The position numbers and the translations under genes were made by a program. A stretch of DNA of 24,459 nt from a virus, in the IMG/VR virus record IMGVR_UViG_3300031840_000616, positions 1 through 24,459 of that record; one strand, 5' to 3'. The notes under the pieces were generated by a model. The model was not told the DNA's origin, ran no database searches, and was given only the letters and a program-made list of their open reading frames with translations. Numbering within the stretch: the stretch's first letter is position 1; each line of letters opens with the position of its first letter. Below are positions 12,407 through 19,348 of this stretch, piece after piece.

Positions 12407-13339
12407 GTGGGATTTAAAAAAGCAGAAAGAAAAAAATCTAAGTTGCGCCTAGCTCTGAGCGGGCCATCTGGAAGTGGCAAAACATACGGTGCATTGGCAA
12501 TCGCTAAAGGTTTAGGCGGACGAACAGCCTTTATTGACACTGAGAATGGAAGTGCAAGCCTTTATTCTGACAACTTCGACTTTGATGTTATTGAGTTGCA
12601 GCCTCCTTATACACCCGAGAGGTTTATTGAGCTAATTAATGAGGCTGAGAAAGAAGGTTACGATAATCTTATTATCGACAGTATTACTCATGAGTGGGGT
12701 GGTTCTGGTGGCTGTTTGGATATTAACGAAAAGTTGGCTCAAGCAAGCTTTAAGGGTAATACATGGTCCGCATGGTCTAAGACAAATGAAAGGCACAGAG
12801 CTTTTGTTGATCGTATCGTTCAAAGCCCTTTGCACATCATTTCAACAATGCGCTCTAAAACAGAAACATCTCAGATTGAGCAAAACGGCAGAAAGAAAGT
12901 TGTCAAGCTGGGTATGAAGTCAGAGCAACGTGACGGTATGGAATATGAGTTTACGGTTGTGTTTGACATTGTACATGATGGGAATATGGCTACGGTTTCT
13001 AAAGACCGTACACAGATGTTTTTAGGTGATCCTTTTGTAATTTCTGAAGAGACAGGTAAGCAGTTAAAAGGATGGCTTGATACTGGTAAAGACGTAAAAG
13101 ATCAACAGCAAGAAGAAAAGCTTAAAAAGACTGTTCAGATGTTACAGCGAAAGCTTGACTCTCTTGAGTCAGAAGAAGCGATTAACGAATACACCGAATC
13201 TCCTGAGTATTTAGAGCGTGCTGAAAAGTACACTCCTGATATTCAACAGGCTATGCAACAGGCTATTGATGATCGTATTGAGTATGTGAATAACATGAAT
13301 GGCCACGCAACACAGTTTAATGATTCGGTAGGAGGTTAG
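12407..13339 (+). CDS. Sak4-type ATPase, phage recombination protein
   Basis: The 310-residue product is an AAA_24/RecA-like ATPase with Walker A GPSGSGKT (residues 19-26) and Walker B NLIID (87-91). A basic patch (ERKKSKLRL) precedes the P-loop, and a long helical C-terminus ends the protein. Sak4 proteins promote single-strand annealing together with their own phage SSB. A Gp157-like gene and ssb follow in the same operon, as expected. The start is GTG, directly after the previous stop; no better ATG fits because the P-loop is close to the N-terminus. Confidence 0.85.
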   Translation: MGFKKAERKKSKLRLALSGPSGSGKTYGALAIAKGLGGRTAFIDTENGSASLYSDNFDFDVIELQPPYTPERFIELINEAEKEGYDNLIIDSITHEWGGSGGCLDINEKLAQASFKGNTWSAWSKTNERHRAFVDRIVQSPLHIISTMRSKTETSQIEQNGRKKVVKLGMKSEQRDGMEYEFTVVFDIVHDGNMATVSKDRTQMFLGDPFVISEETGKQLKGWLDTGKDVKDQQQEEKLKKTVQMLQRKLDSLESEEAINEYTESPEYLERAEKYTPDIQQAMQQAIDDRIEYVNNMNGHATQFNDSVGG

Positions 13340-13341
13340 AT

Positions 13342-13734
13342 ATGGATTACGATGTAGAAATTAAGCGTTTGTTTCATTCTATAGAGGCAGACAAAAAGTA
13401 TATAGAGTATGTAGATGCTGAAATTAAGAAATATTCTGAGCAGAAGGGACTTGCTGTTCAAGGCATCAGTGAGAATAAGGCTAAGATTATTGAGCTTATG
13501 AAAGAAAACGGTGTTGTATCTGATAAAACAGACTTTGCCACTTTCACTATTAAATCATCACCACCTTCTGTGGTAGTGCCTGATGTTGATAAAGTGCCTG
13601 ATGAGTTTGTTAAGGTTAAGCGTGAGCCTGACAAGAACAAGATTAAGCAGTTCCTAGCTGATAACGGTTCATGTGATTGGGCTGAGTGGGGTGAATATAA
13701 AGAGACTTTAATGATTAAGGATAATGTGAAATGA
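13342..13734 (+). CDS. Gp157-like phage protein
   Basis: Preceded by a strong TAGGAGG site. The 130-residue protein starts with a coiled coil (about 1-60), then 'TDFATFTIKSSPPSVVVPD', 'VPDEFVKVKREPDKNKIKQFL', matching the siphovirus Gp157 family (…iP.e....PDK..Ik..L). This family commonly lies beside SSAP and SSB genes. One member was reported to confer phage resistance when overexpressed. The molecular role is not established. Confidence 0.85.
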   Translation: MDYDVEIKRLFHSIEADKKYIEYVDAEIKKYSEQKGLAVQGISENKAKIIELMKENGVVSDKTDFATFTIKSSPPSVVVPDVDKVPDEFVKVKREPDKNKIKQFLADNGSCDWAEWGEYKETLMIKDNVK

Positions 13735-14018
13735 GTTTTATTAGTGAGAAAGACGGTGTTATTGATTTGACTAAGTTGGCAGACTTAAAAGAAGAAAATA
13801 AAGAGTTGTTTGATTATATTCAAAATATGCACTTTTTGTTGCGCAAAAGTGAGGTGATGATGAAAGCGTTTTTTGATGCTTGCGTCTATTGTAATAATCA
13901 CCTTGCAGATTATAGTGAAGATGATGTTATTTTCTCGTGTTTTAGTCACACATCAAATGCTATCGCTGAATATACTAAAGTTATGGATGAGGTTGAAGAA
14001 AGGTTAGGAAATGAGTAG
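13731..14018 (+). CDS. Unknown 95-residue helical protein
   Basis: Starts in an ATGA overlap with the Gp157-like gene and overlaps ssb by 8 bases. The product is mainly helical with Cys and His residues in the middle ([20 protein letters not shown]), possibly a metal-binding cluster, and an acidic C-terminus. Operon position suggests a DNA-metabolism accessory role. No family is recognised. Confidence 0.7.
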   Translation: MSFISEKDGVIDLTKLADLKEENKELFDYIQNMHFLLRKSEVMMKAFFDACVYCNNHLADYSEDDVIFSCFSHTSNAIAEYTKVMDEVEERLGNE

Positions 14019-14424
14019 TTTGAATAAAGTACAGATTATCGGGAACCTTGGACGTGATCCAGAAACTCGGTACACAAATGATAACCGTGCTATTACGAAC
14101 CTAAACCTTGCTACGAGCGAGAACTGGAAAGGTCAGGACGGTTCTAAGCAAGAGCGTACTGAATGGCATCGTGTTGTGTTGTTTGGCCCTTTGGCTGAGG
14201 TTGCAGATAAATGGCTTAAAAAAGGCTCTCAAGTTTATATTGAGGGTAAGTTACAAACACGTAAGTGGACTGATAAAGATGGTAACGAAAGATACACGAC
14301 TGAAATTGTTGTAGATCGTGGTGGTCAAATGGTGATGTTAGGTGGTGGGGGTGAGTCGAGTACATCGCACCAGGTGCAACATAATGACTCACATGATGAT
14401 GAATTAGAAGATTGCCCATTCTAA
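14011..14424 (+). CDS. ssb: Single-stranded DNA-binding protein
   Basis: A 137-residue OB-fold [22 protein letters not shown], then [33 protein letters not shown] and YTTEIVV, followed by a flexible linker and the acidic tip DDELEDCPF that recruits partner proteins. It coats single-stranded DNA in replication and recombination and is the natural partner of the Sak4-type ATPase upstream. The tip ends CPF rather than the bacterial IPF, a minor variation. A terminator follows directly. Confidence 0.95.
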   Translation: MSSLNKVQIIGNLGRDPETRYTNDNRAITNLNLATSENWKGQDGSKQERTEWHRVVLFGPLAEVADKWLKKGSQVYIEGKLQTRKWTDKDGNERYTTEIVVDRGGQMVMLGGGGESSTSHQVQHNDSHDDELEDCPF

Positions 14425-14431
14425 ACACAAC

Positions 14432-14457
14432 GCCACTCTTAACGGGTGGCTTTTTTT
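14432..14457 (+). terminator. Terminator of the recombination operon
   Basis: A 7-bp stem GCCACTC/GGGTGGC (one wobble) with a 5-base loop, followed by seven T. It overlaps the last codons of the convergent VRR-NUC gene. Confidence 0.88.
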
Positions 14458-14777
14458 ATAACCTCAATAAACTCGTATATGTCACGTACAACATAATATG
14501 TATGACCAAGGTTGGTTACATTCTTTTCAAAGTCTTTTTGTGATTGTTGCTGTTTACCCTTAGGTGTTTTTATCTCTATGAACTGAACACCGCCATCATA
14601 TACATGTATTAGGTCTGAAACACCTGCTAATACTCCCTCAGCCTTTAATTTAACAGCTTCTAGCTTGTGCCTGCTACCACCATTGGGGCAAGCAAAGAGA
14701 ACTGAATCAAAACGCTGTAGGTTAAACCACTGAACACACCCCTTTTGAATTAGATGCTCTTCTTTTGATCTTGCCAA
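14439..14777 (-). CDS. VRR-NUC domain nuclease
   Basis: The 112-residue protein is a stand-alone VRR-NUC domain: EEHLIQKGCVQWFN, CPNGGSRH (31-34 PNGG), GVLAGVSDLI with Asp55, and the E-x-K pair FIEIK (Glu68, Lys70), then Gln80. These form the PD-(D/E)xK-like active site. Stand-alone phage members cut branched DNA and probably act as Holliday-junction-type resolvases. It is convergent with the ssb operon, sharing the terminator region. The start is TTG at 14777; no in-frame ATG lies close upstream, and the usual N-terminus begins here. Confidence 0.88.
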   Translation of the reverse strand: MARSKEEHLIQKGCVQWFNLQRFDSVLFACPNGGSRHKLEAVKLKAEGVLAGVSDLIHVYDGGVQFIEIKTPKGKQQQSQKDFEKNVTNLGHTYYVVRDIYEFIEVIKKATR

Positions 14778-14861
14778 TGTGTTTATTCTTTCGCTCGTTA
14801 TGCATACAGGTTAATGTAATAAAGATTAATACACACACATCCCGTTTAAAAGGTAAATACT

Positions 14862-15074
14862 ATGATTGAGCTAATTGAAAGAGCAATTAAGCAAAGAAAG
14901 CAAGAAGTTGAAGATATAAAAAACGAGCTTATGGAACAGTTAAAAGAGCATACAACGGCTGATCCAGTTATTGTATCTCTTTACACTAAGCTTGAAATGG
15001 TTAATGAGTTTGTAAGTGAACTGAGCCATTTAAAAAAGATTGAAGACTTAGTAAATGACCCATCCCAAAAATAA
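14862..15074 (+). CDS. Unknown 70-residue coiled-coil protein
   Basis: An isolated plus-strand gene inside a minus-strand region. The product is charged and helical throughout (MIELIERAIKQRKQEVEDIK ... KKIEDLVNDPSQK), probably a dimeric coiled coil. The 84 bases upstream (14778-14861) separate it from the divergent VRR-NUC start and hold only weak promoter-like sequence. A good terminator follows. The function is unknown. Confidence 0.65.
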   Translation: MIELIERAIKQRKQEVEDIKNELMEQLKEHTTADPVIVSLYTKLEMVNEFVSELSHLKKIEDLVNDPSQK

Positions 15075-15086
15075 TCGCCGACCTTT

Positions 15087-15115
15087 CCCTCTACTCTGTA
15101 GGGGGTTTTTGTTTT
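15087..15115 (+). terminator. Plus-strand terminator after the coiled-coil gene
   Basis: An 8-bp stem CCCTCTAC/GTAGGGGG with loop TCT is followed by TTTTTGTTTT. It overlaps the 3' end of the convergent gene 15091-15285. Confidence 0.85.
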
Positions 15116-15285
15116 ATCATTGCTTGATTGTAATAATGGTCAGTATATCTTTGATGTCTTCTGTCAACTATAAACGGTGAACCATAAAGCTTCCATCCTT
15201 GTTCAAGTTCCCACTCTACACATTTCTCGAGTTGGTCTGCTGTATATGCGCCGACAATTTTATACTCAATATCGCATTCACTCAT
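15091..15285 (-). CDS. DUF1737-like small protein
   Basis: The 64-residue product has the DUF1737-type layout: 'YKIVGAYTADQLEKCVEWEL', then 'EQGWKLYGSPF' and near the end 'YYNQAMIKQ', corresponding to the family pattern of Val, Gly-Trp, Gly and (Y)QAM. Function unknown; such genes are frequent in phages. It is the last gene of the long minus-strand operon, with a GAGAGGA ribosome site. Confidence 0.7.
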   Translation of the reverse strand: MSECDIEYKIVGAYTADQLEKCVEWELEQGWKLYGSPFIVDRRHQRYTDHYYNQAMIKQKPPTE

Positions 15286-15287
15286 AC

Positions 15288-15506
15288 TTAATCCTCTCTT
15301 ATTTCGATTTCATTAAATGTAAGTTTTAAGTCTGTCGTTTTAATAGCTTTCTCTGCATCCTCTCTAGTCCTGTACCTCTTACATAAACAAGTCCAGTCTG
15401 AGTATTTATCTAACAACCAATTGTCATAAGGGTAAGAACCTTTTTTCACTTCCTTCCTTGTTCTATTGGTTACTCTACCCCAAAGAGAAAACCTTTTACG
15501 ACTCAC
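15288..15506 (-). CDS. Unknown 72-residue protein
   Basis: The GTG start forms a GTGA overlap with the upstream stop. Product basic at the N-terminus (SRKRFSLWGRVTNRTRKEVK), with a Trp/Cys segment (DWTCLCKRYRT) and an acidic end. Possibly a small nucleic-acid-binding fold; no family is recognised. Confidence 0.65.
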   Translation of the reverse strand: MSRKRFSLWGRVTNRTRKEVKKGSYPYDNWLLDKYSDWTCLCKRYRTREDAEKAIKTTDLKLTFNEIEIRED

Positions 15507-15733
15507 TTAACTTTCCCCTCACTTGTAAACGCCATGCCACCAGTGCCGTCTAGATCGTCTCTATCTGATAATGGCTCTTTATGAAGTGTTTTAAGTATTC
15601 TTACTTCTGCTTCTAGCTCTCTAATTCTTATGTTAGTAACTTTAAGGCGTCTTTCTAGCTCTTCTTTTTCAAGGTCAAGCTTTGCAACTGTACCTCTAAG
15701 CTTCTTATTCTGTTCTATGTATTCACGTGTCAT
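15503..15733 (-). CDS. Small coiled-coil protein
   Basis: The ATG at 15733 overlaps the upstream stop (TGATG). The GTG one codon earlier is less likely. The first 50 residues are a regular coiled coil (EQNKKLRGTVAKLDLEKEEL, then RIRELEAEVRILKTL), followed by a Gly/Asp-rich tail. It probably oligomerises; the partner is unknown. Confidence 0.65.
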   Translation of the reverse strand: MTREYIEQNKKLRGTVAKLDLEKEELERRLKVTNIRIRELEAEVRILKTLHKEPLSDRDDLDGTGGMAFTSEGKVK

Positions 15734-16056
15734 CACTTCACCATCTTAGCCCATTTAAGTTCATATTCTTCTCTTAGGTCGTAGGGTATGAAATAGTCTT
15801 TGTATCTAAACAACTCACCCTTAGAGTTAACACCTTCTCGTTTAAGAGTCCTAATATCAAAGCCCATATCAATTAGCTCGTAGATTCTTGACTGAAACTT
15901 ACTAGCTAGGCGCTGACAGGTCATAAAGTTAACTGTTTCACCGTCTAAAAGCTTTCTCATTAGCCTGGCTTTTTGTGTACCAGCTCTTACCTTTATCTCT
16001 TTATATTCTTCTGGTGATTCTGCGCCAATTGTTAGAAGTTCTTTTAAGTTAATCAT
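15733..16056 (-). CDS. HTH_39-like winged-helix protein
   Basis: The 107-residue product has the HTH_39 pattern: TQKARLMRKLLDGETVNFMT, then ASKFQSRIYELIDMGFDIRT, a recognition helix followed by a wing. Such small proteins are common in phages and probably bind DNA. It has an ATGA overlap with the upstream gene and a GGAG ribosome site. It is the second putative DNA-binding protein in the operon after the XRE repressor. Confidence 0.7.
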   Translation of the reverse strand: MINLKELLTIGAESPEEYKEIKVRAGTQKARLMRKLLDGETVNFMTCQRLASKFQSRIYELIDMGFDIRTLKREGVNSKGELFRYKDYFIPYDLREEYELKWAKMVK

Positions 16057-16523
16057 CCCACTATCTCCTTAATCTTTGCCAGTTGCTCTTCTGTTACTTC
16101 ATACTCTTTGCCGTTGATGGTTAGTGTTTCATCCCAAGGCGAGATTATGTCATCATCAGACTCTGAGTCTGGATACTTATTACCTTCTTCATCAACCCTA
16201 AAAAGGGTAAGTGCGCTTGCGAATATAAATGAGTTAAAGTATTTATCTTTTTCTGACAGAGGATCGTAACCAATATAAACAACCTTAGAACCTTTACGTG
16301 TCCTGTAATACTTTCCCACCTCGAACGGTTGGTTTTGTTCTGGTTGAATTGGTTCCATGATTAGGTCTAAGCTACGATCACCACCGTAATAAACACCGTT
16401 TTCACTGAACATGCGCATATTGCCTTCTGACTCTGCATGAAAAGACCCGTCACTGCTAATGGCACGCACAGTTAGAATATGACCACCATTAGTTTTATAT
16501 TTCTGTCCTATTTTAGCTTTCAT
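16053..16523 (-). CDS. Unknown 156-residue protein with two beta modules
   Basis: Two similar small beta segments can be seen: 'IGQKYKTNGGHILTVRAISS' near the N-terminus and 'VGKYYRTRKGSKVVYIGYD' near residue 70, each followed by a polar stretch, so it may be an internal duplication of an SH3-like strand set. The C-terminus contains an acidic loop and a 'INGKEYEVTEEQLAKIKEI' hairpin-helix. The function is unknown. Confidence 0.65.
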   Translation of the reverse strand: MKAKIGQKYKTNGGHILTVRAISSDGSFHAESEGNMRMFSENGVYYGGDRSLDLIMEPIQPEQNQPFEVGKYYRTRKGSKVVYIGYDPLSEKDKYFNSFIFASALTLFRVDEEGNKYPDSESDDDIISPWDETLTINGKEYEVTEEQLAKIKEIVG

Positions 16524-16538
16524 TTTCTTTTTCCTTAT

Positions 16539-16691
16539 TTAACAATCAATTGATGTTACTGAACCGCATTTTTCGCACCTAAGGACATATCTCTTTCCAA
16601 CTGCATCACCTTTTCTTGTTAAGGTAATAACTTCATGTATTTCCCATTTATGTATATGTCCAAATATTAAGAACTGAATTAAACTCCACAT
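16539..16691 (-). CDS. 50-residue zinc-knuckle-like phage protein
   Basis: The ATG overlaps the stop of the upstream membrane protein (TGATG). The product begins MWSLIQFLIFGHIHKWEIHE and continues to KRYVLRCEKCGSVTSIDC. The 'HKWEI ... GKRYVLRCEKCG' pattern resembles small phage proteins with one His and two or three Cys that probably bind one zinc ion. Function unknown. Confidence 0.65.
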   Translation of the reverse strand: MWSLIQFLIFGHIHKWEIHEVITLTRKGDAVGKRYVLRCEKCGSVTSIDC

Positions 16692-16795
16692 CACCCAATC
16701 ACTCCATTTGCCATCAACACTGTTGCAAATCCAAGGCTAGGCACAATCAACCACCATGCATATACCAATAAATCTTTTATATCTGTCTTAGTCAT
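16691..16795 (-). CDS. 34-residue membrane microprotein
   Basis: ATG at 16795 with a strong GGAGAGAG site. The product starts MTKTDIKDLLVYAWWLIVPS and has one hydrophobic segment (about 10-29). Its stop overlaps the next start. No family is recognised. Confidence 0.55.
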   Translation of the reverse strand: MTKTDIKDLLVYAWWLIVPSLGFATVLMANGVIG

Positions 16796-16806
16796 AATCT
16801 CTCTCC

Positions 16807-16992
16807 TTACATCACAGGCGGTGGTAATAGTTCTAAATCACCCTGCATCGCCATTAATTCATTCTGCAAACCTTTATTTGCGCTCTCTAAAAACTCGTTC
16901 CTATTTGTCTCACCAGCTAGGCAGATAAACAAAACAATCGCCAAGCCTAGTACCAGTGAGATGCAAAACATCCATATAACTTCCTTACCCAT
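16807..16992 (-). CDS. 61-residue membrane-anchored coiled-coil protein
   Basis: ATG at 16992 chosen because a GAGGG ribosome site precedes it; a TTG at 17007 would overlap the repressor gene. One N-terminal membrane segment (VIWMFCISLVLGLAIVLFIC), then a helix (NEFLESANKGLQNELMAMQ) and a Pro-rich end. It resembles single-pass proteins with a cytoplasmic or periplasmic helix. Function unknown. Confidence 0.65.
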   Translation of the reverse strand: MGKEVIWMFCISLVLGLAIVLFICLAGETNRNEFLESANKGLQNELMAMQGDLELLPPPVM

Positions 16993-16993
16993 A

Positions 16994-17230
16994 TCAAATA
17001 CCCTCAAAGAAATAGTTAATGTTAACGTTCATGAGCAAAGATATATCGTGCAACCTACTTGCACACACACGGTTATATCCTGTCTCATATTTCTGTACTT
17101 GCTGATACGTTACATTTAATTTGTCAGACAATTGCTTCTGAGATAAACCACTCTCTTTTCGTATATCTCTAATACGATTACCAATGTGAATATCTTTAAG
17201 TGTTGGTCGTCTTGCTGTTACTCTTTTCAT
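16994..17230 (-). CDS. XRE-family Cro/C1-type repressor
   Basis: A 78-residue single-domain HTH_3 protein: IGNRIRDIRKESGLSQKQLS, recognition helix about residues 41-50 (TYQQVQKYET), and 'ISLLMNVNINYFF'. There is no dimerisation or cleavage domain, so it is Cro-like in size. Its start follows a GGAGT site lying at the end of the preceding small gene. It is transcribed from the minus-strand arm of the overlapping divergent promoters at 17419-17463 and is a good candidate to regulate them. Confidence 0.88.
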   Translation of the reverse strand: MKRVTARRPTLKDIHIGNRIRDIRKESGLSQKQLSDKLNVTYQQVQKYETGYNRVCASRLHDISLLMNVNINYFFEGI

Positions 17231-17233
17231 ATA

Positions 17234-17395
17234 CTAAACTCCTACATACATTACTGTTACAAATCCCCAAAACGCAGCATTCAATAATAACAAAAACATC
17301 TTTCCTAAATAACCGCCATCATCAATACCCCACACCATAGATGTAAGTACGTACACAGATGCAAATACAGTTAAAAACAATTCATAGTTATTCAT
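17234..17395 (-). CDS. 53-residue two-helix membrane protein, first gene of the operon
   Basis: The ATG at 17395 is preceded by AAAAAGG. The product (MNNYELFLTVFASVYVLTSM...) has two hydrophobic helices (about 5-23 and 33-52) around a Gly/Asp loop. It ends three bases before the repressor start and carries the repressor's ribosome site. Small two-helix membrane protein, not recognised. Confidence 0.65.
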   Translation of the reverse strand: MNNYELFLTVFASVYVLTSMVWGIDDGGYLGKMFLLLLNAAFWGFVTVMYVGV

Positions 17396-17418
17396 GTGAT
17401 TAAACCTTTTTCATTTTG

Positions 17419-17463
17419 TTGCGTTGTTATTAATGTTATAGTATATTCTAAATAAGGTTGCAA
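17419..17463. promoter_or_regulatory. Overlapping divergent promoters at the repressor switch
   Basis: Plus strand: -35 TTGCGT (17419-17424), 17-base spacer, -10 TATATT (17442-17447), start near 17454. Minus strand: -35 TTGCAA (17463-17458), 17-base spacer, -10 TATAAC (17440-17435), start near 17428 reading AACAACGCAACAA. The two promoters occupy the same 45 bp, so polymerase can use only one at a time. The near-palindrome TAGTATATTCTA (17439-17450, 10 of 12 symmetrical) between the -10 boxes is a candidate repressor site. Confidence 0.7.
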
Positions 17464-17483
17464 CAACAAAAAGTAGAAATAAT

Positions 17484-17711
17484 ATGAGAAAGAAACGACT
17501 ATCCCCTATGCAGTCCCATTTTTATAGTAATCTATTAGATGGGAGTGAGATTGATTGCTCTAGAAAAAATTACATGTTTATGGTTAGTTTTCATAAAGGC
17601 AAAGAATACTATTACAGAATAGATGGTCATGAACAAAAGGCTATAGAAGCACTGGAAAGAAAAGGTTTAATAGAGAAAGAGGGAGATCGATATGTTCTTA
17701 AAAAAGATTAG
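17484..17711 (+). CDS. Unknown 75-residue basic protein, possibly winged helix
   Basis: First plus-strand gene from the divergent promoters. The 'EQKAIEALERKGLIEKEGDRYVL' end is like the last helix and wing of small winged-helix proteins. The N-terminus is basic (MRKKRLSPMQSHFYSNLLD). The ribosome site is weak (AAGTAGAAAT). Function unknown; a DNA-binding regulator acting opposite the XRE repressor is possible. Confidence 0.6.
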   Translation: MRKKRLSPMQSHFYSNLLDGSEIDCSRKNYMFMVSFHKGKEYYYRIDGHEQKAIEALERKGLIEKEGDRYVLKKD

Positions 17712-17874
17712 AAAGTTTATTGCAGTACTTCTAGTTAATACAGCTAACTTCATTTATCCAGAGTTTCAACTCAGACATACAATAGAATACGGTGAAGCTA
17801 CTATGGAAGCTGATAACCTAGCTCTTATCAAAGGCACTACAGTTTCAGCAGTTGAAATACATATGATTAATTAA
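17692..17874 (+). CDS. Unknown 60-residue protein
   Basis: Overlaps the preceding gene by 20 bases and uses the GGGAG site within it. The N-terminus is amphipathic to hydrophobic (MFLKKIRKFIAVLLVNTANF), which may attach to the membrane; the rest is mixed. No family is recognised. Confidence 0.55.
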   Translation: MFLKKIRKFIAVLLVNTANFIYPEFQLRHTIEYGEATMEADNLALIKGTTVSAVEIHMIN

Positions 17875-17876
17875 AC

Positions 17877-17905
17877 TTGCATCACAATGCATTAATATTT
17901 AATAT
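17877..17905 (+). promoter_or_regulatory. Possible promoter before terS
   Basis: -35 TTGCAT, 17-base spacer, -10 TAATAT, about 30 bases before the terS start with its GAGGTGAG ribosome site. The -10 box is only a moderate match. Confidence 0.45.
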
Positions 17906-17937
17906 ACATTTGTTGAGATTATTTGAGGTGAGATACT

Positions 17938-18369
17938 ATGGCAAAAGGCTATACAAAAGAACAGCGCAAAGCTTTTCAAGACGAAATATGTGAGAAGATT
18001 TGTGAAGGCTGGTCAGTAAACCAAATTCTTAAACAAAAACACATGTGCAGTTATCCTACTTATCTTGATATGTTGAGGGATGACAAGGACTTCCTTGAGA
18101 ACTACACACGCGCGCGAGAAAGTTCGGCAGACTATTACTCCCATAGAATCATAGACATAGCAGATCAATTAACAAACGGAAACAATCCGACACTCGAGCC
18201 TTCAGCGGCTAGGGTTGCTATTGATGCCTACAAGTGGACAGCAGGTAAAATGAAGCCTAAGAAGTACGGCGACATTCATAAGTTTGAACACACTGGTAAA
18301 GATGGTAAGGACTTAAACACTGTTGCAGTCTTAAATATCAACGTTACCAAGGATGAAAAAGAAGAATAA
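17938..18369 (+). CDS. terS: Terminase small subunit
   Basis: The 143-residue product matches phage TerS: an N-terminal DNA-binding HTH (DEICEKICEGWSVNQILKQK), 'FLENYTRARESSADYYSHRI', and 'DAYKWTAGKMKPKKYGD'. It binds the packaging site and recruits the large subunit, encoded about 1 kb downstream. The start has a strong GAGGTGAG ribosome site and the end overlaps the Ntn hydrolase ATG by one base. Confidence 0.85.
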   Translation: MAKGYTKEQRKAFQDEICEKICEGWSVNQILKQKHMCSYPTYLDMLRDDKDFLENYTRARESSADYYSHRIIDIADQLTNGNNPTLEPSAARVAIDAYKWTAGKMKPKKYGDIHKFEHTGKDGKDLNTVAVLNINVTKDEKEE

Positions 18370-18794
18370 TGACAACAATAGCATATAGAGACGGCGTTTT
18401 ATCCGCAGATTCATTAGTAACAAACATGGCTTGCAAGGTTGGTACATTTGAGAAGTTGTTTGATGATAAAGAAGATAATCATTACGGATGTATTGGTGAG
18501 GTTCAAGACCTTATAGCCTTTAGGAAGTGGAAAAGGGGATGTTCTGAAAAGCCTAAGGTTAGTGAAGACTTTTGTGCTTTGATGGTTGATAAAAACAACA
18601 ATCTCTGGATTTATGAGGATAAGTTAATACCTAGAAAGATGGAATGCGAATACTATGCCATAGGTTCGGGGTATGAATTTGCATTAGGTGCTATGGCTAA
18701 TGGTGCTAGTGCATACGAAGCACTCGAGGCAGCAATTAAGCATGATTGTTACTCTGGTGGTGAGATTGTTAGTATGGTGAATATATCAAAGTAG
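18369..18794 (+). CDS. HslV/proteasome-like Ntn hydrolase
   Basis: The 141-residue product begins MTTIAYRDGVLSADSLVT, the start of HslV-like Ntn peptidases: removal of Met exposes the catalytic Thr. It also keeps the Asp in 'SADS', a candidate Lys29 (FEKLF) and the 'YYAIGSGYEFALGAMANGAS' turn and helix. It is shorter than HslV (about 175) and has no partner unfoldase in the window. Such genes are seen in some phages. The gene starts in the TerS stop (TAATG), suggesting a function in capsid assembly or maturation. The target is unknown. Confidence 0.8.
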   Translation: MTTIAYRDGVLSADSLVTNMACKVGTFEKLFDDKEDNHYGCIGEVQDLIAFRKWKRGCSEKPKVSEDFCALMVDKNNNLWIYEDKLIPRKMECEYYAIGSGYEFALGAMANGASAYEALEAAIKHDCYSGGEIVSMVNISK

Positions 18795-18856
18795 TGTGTC
18801 ATTAGTGCACTTTTATAGATGGTGAGTATTGCAATAAAGCAACAAAGAGGTGAGTT

Positions 18857-19159
18857 ATGGGATACGGTAAGGTTAAAAACATTCCTATTGATATGGATAT
18901 ATGTATGGTAGCTATATGCGATGGTATTGATAGACTTTTTAAGAGAGAAGATCTGCATCAGATTCGTAAAATAACCATCCACTTTTCTAGTTGTAATGCT
19001 TTCCATGTAGGTTGGATGACTCCAGATATTAGAGAAGAATATAAAGATATTGTTTTTGACTTTATAGAAGTTCATTTGCTTCCTGAAGATGCTTGGTATG
19101 TAACAATCAATACAGATGATGACAGTTACTTGTATTGTTTTGGAAGTAGGGGTGCTTAG
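18857..19159 (+). CDS. Unknown 100-residue protein
   Basis: A soluble alpha/beta product (MGYGKVKNIPIDMDICMVAI ... EDAWYVTINTDDDSYLYCFG) with a good AGAGGTGAG ribosome site. It lies between the Ntn hydrolase and the terminase large subunit, 62 bases after the former. It abuts the next gene directly. No family is recognised. Confidence 0.65.
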   Translation: MGYGKVKNIPIDMDICMVAICDGIDRLFKREDLHQIRKITIHFSSCNAFHVGWMTPDIREEYKDIVFDFIEVHLLPEDAWYVTINTDDDSYLYCFGSRGA

Positions 19160-19348
19160 ATGATGGATATTCAAAAGGCTGTTTCTGAACTTGACCAAGA
19201 GACTATAGATGGTTTGAGAGAAATAGGTGAACATTGGGCTAATGCTGATGTATGGAGCTTGATGTTTCCTGGTGTGATGATGGATCACGAAGGGTGGTCC
19301 TATATTGGTAAGCTAATACTAGCAATATTAAATAGTGCAGATGAGTAA
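19160..19348 (+). CDS. Unknown 62-residue protein
   Basis: ATG immediately follows the upstream stop. The product is acidic and helical with a Trp-rich centre (EHWANADVWSLMFPGVMMDH) and a weakly hydrophobic end. It overlaps the terL start by 8 bases. Function unknown. Confidence 0.6.
   Translation: MMDIQKAVSELDQETIDGLREIGEHWANADVWSLMFPGVMMDHEGWSYIGKLILAILNSADE

Noticed and set aside
18749-19288. Minus-strand frame of 179 codons
   Set aside because: Lies opposite three well-supported plus-strand genes; its composition (many His, Ile, Ser) is that of a shadow frame.
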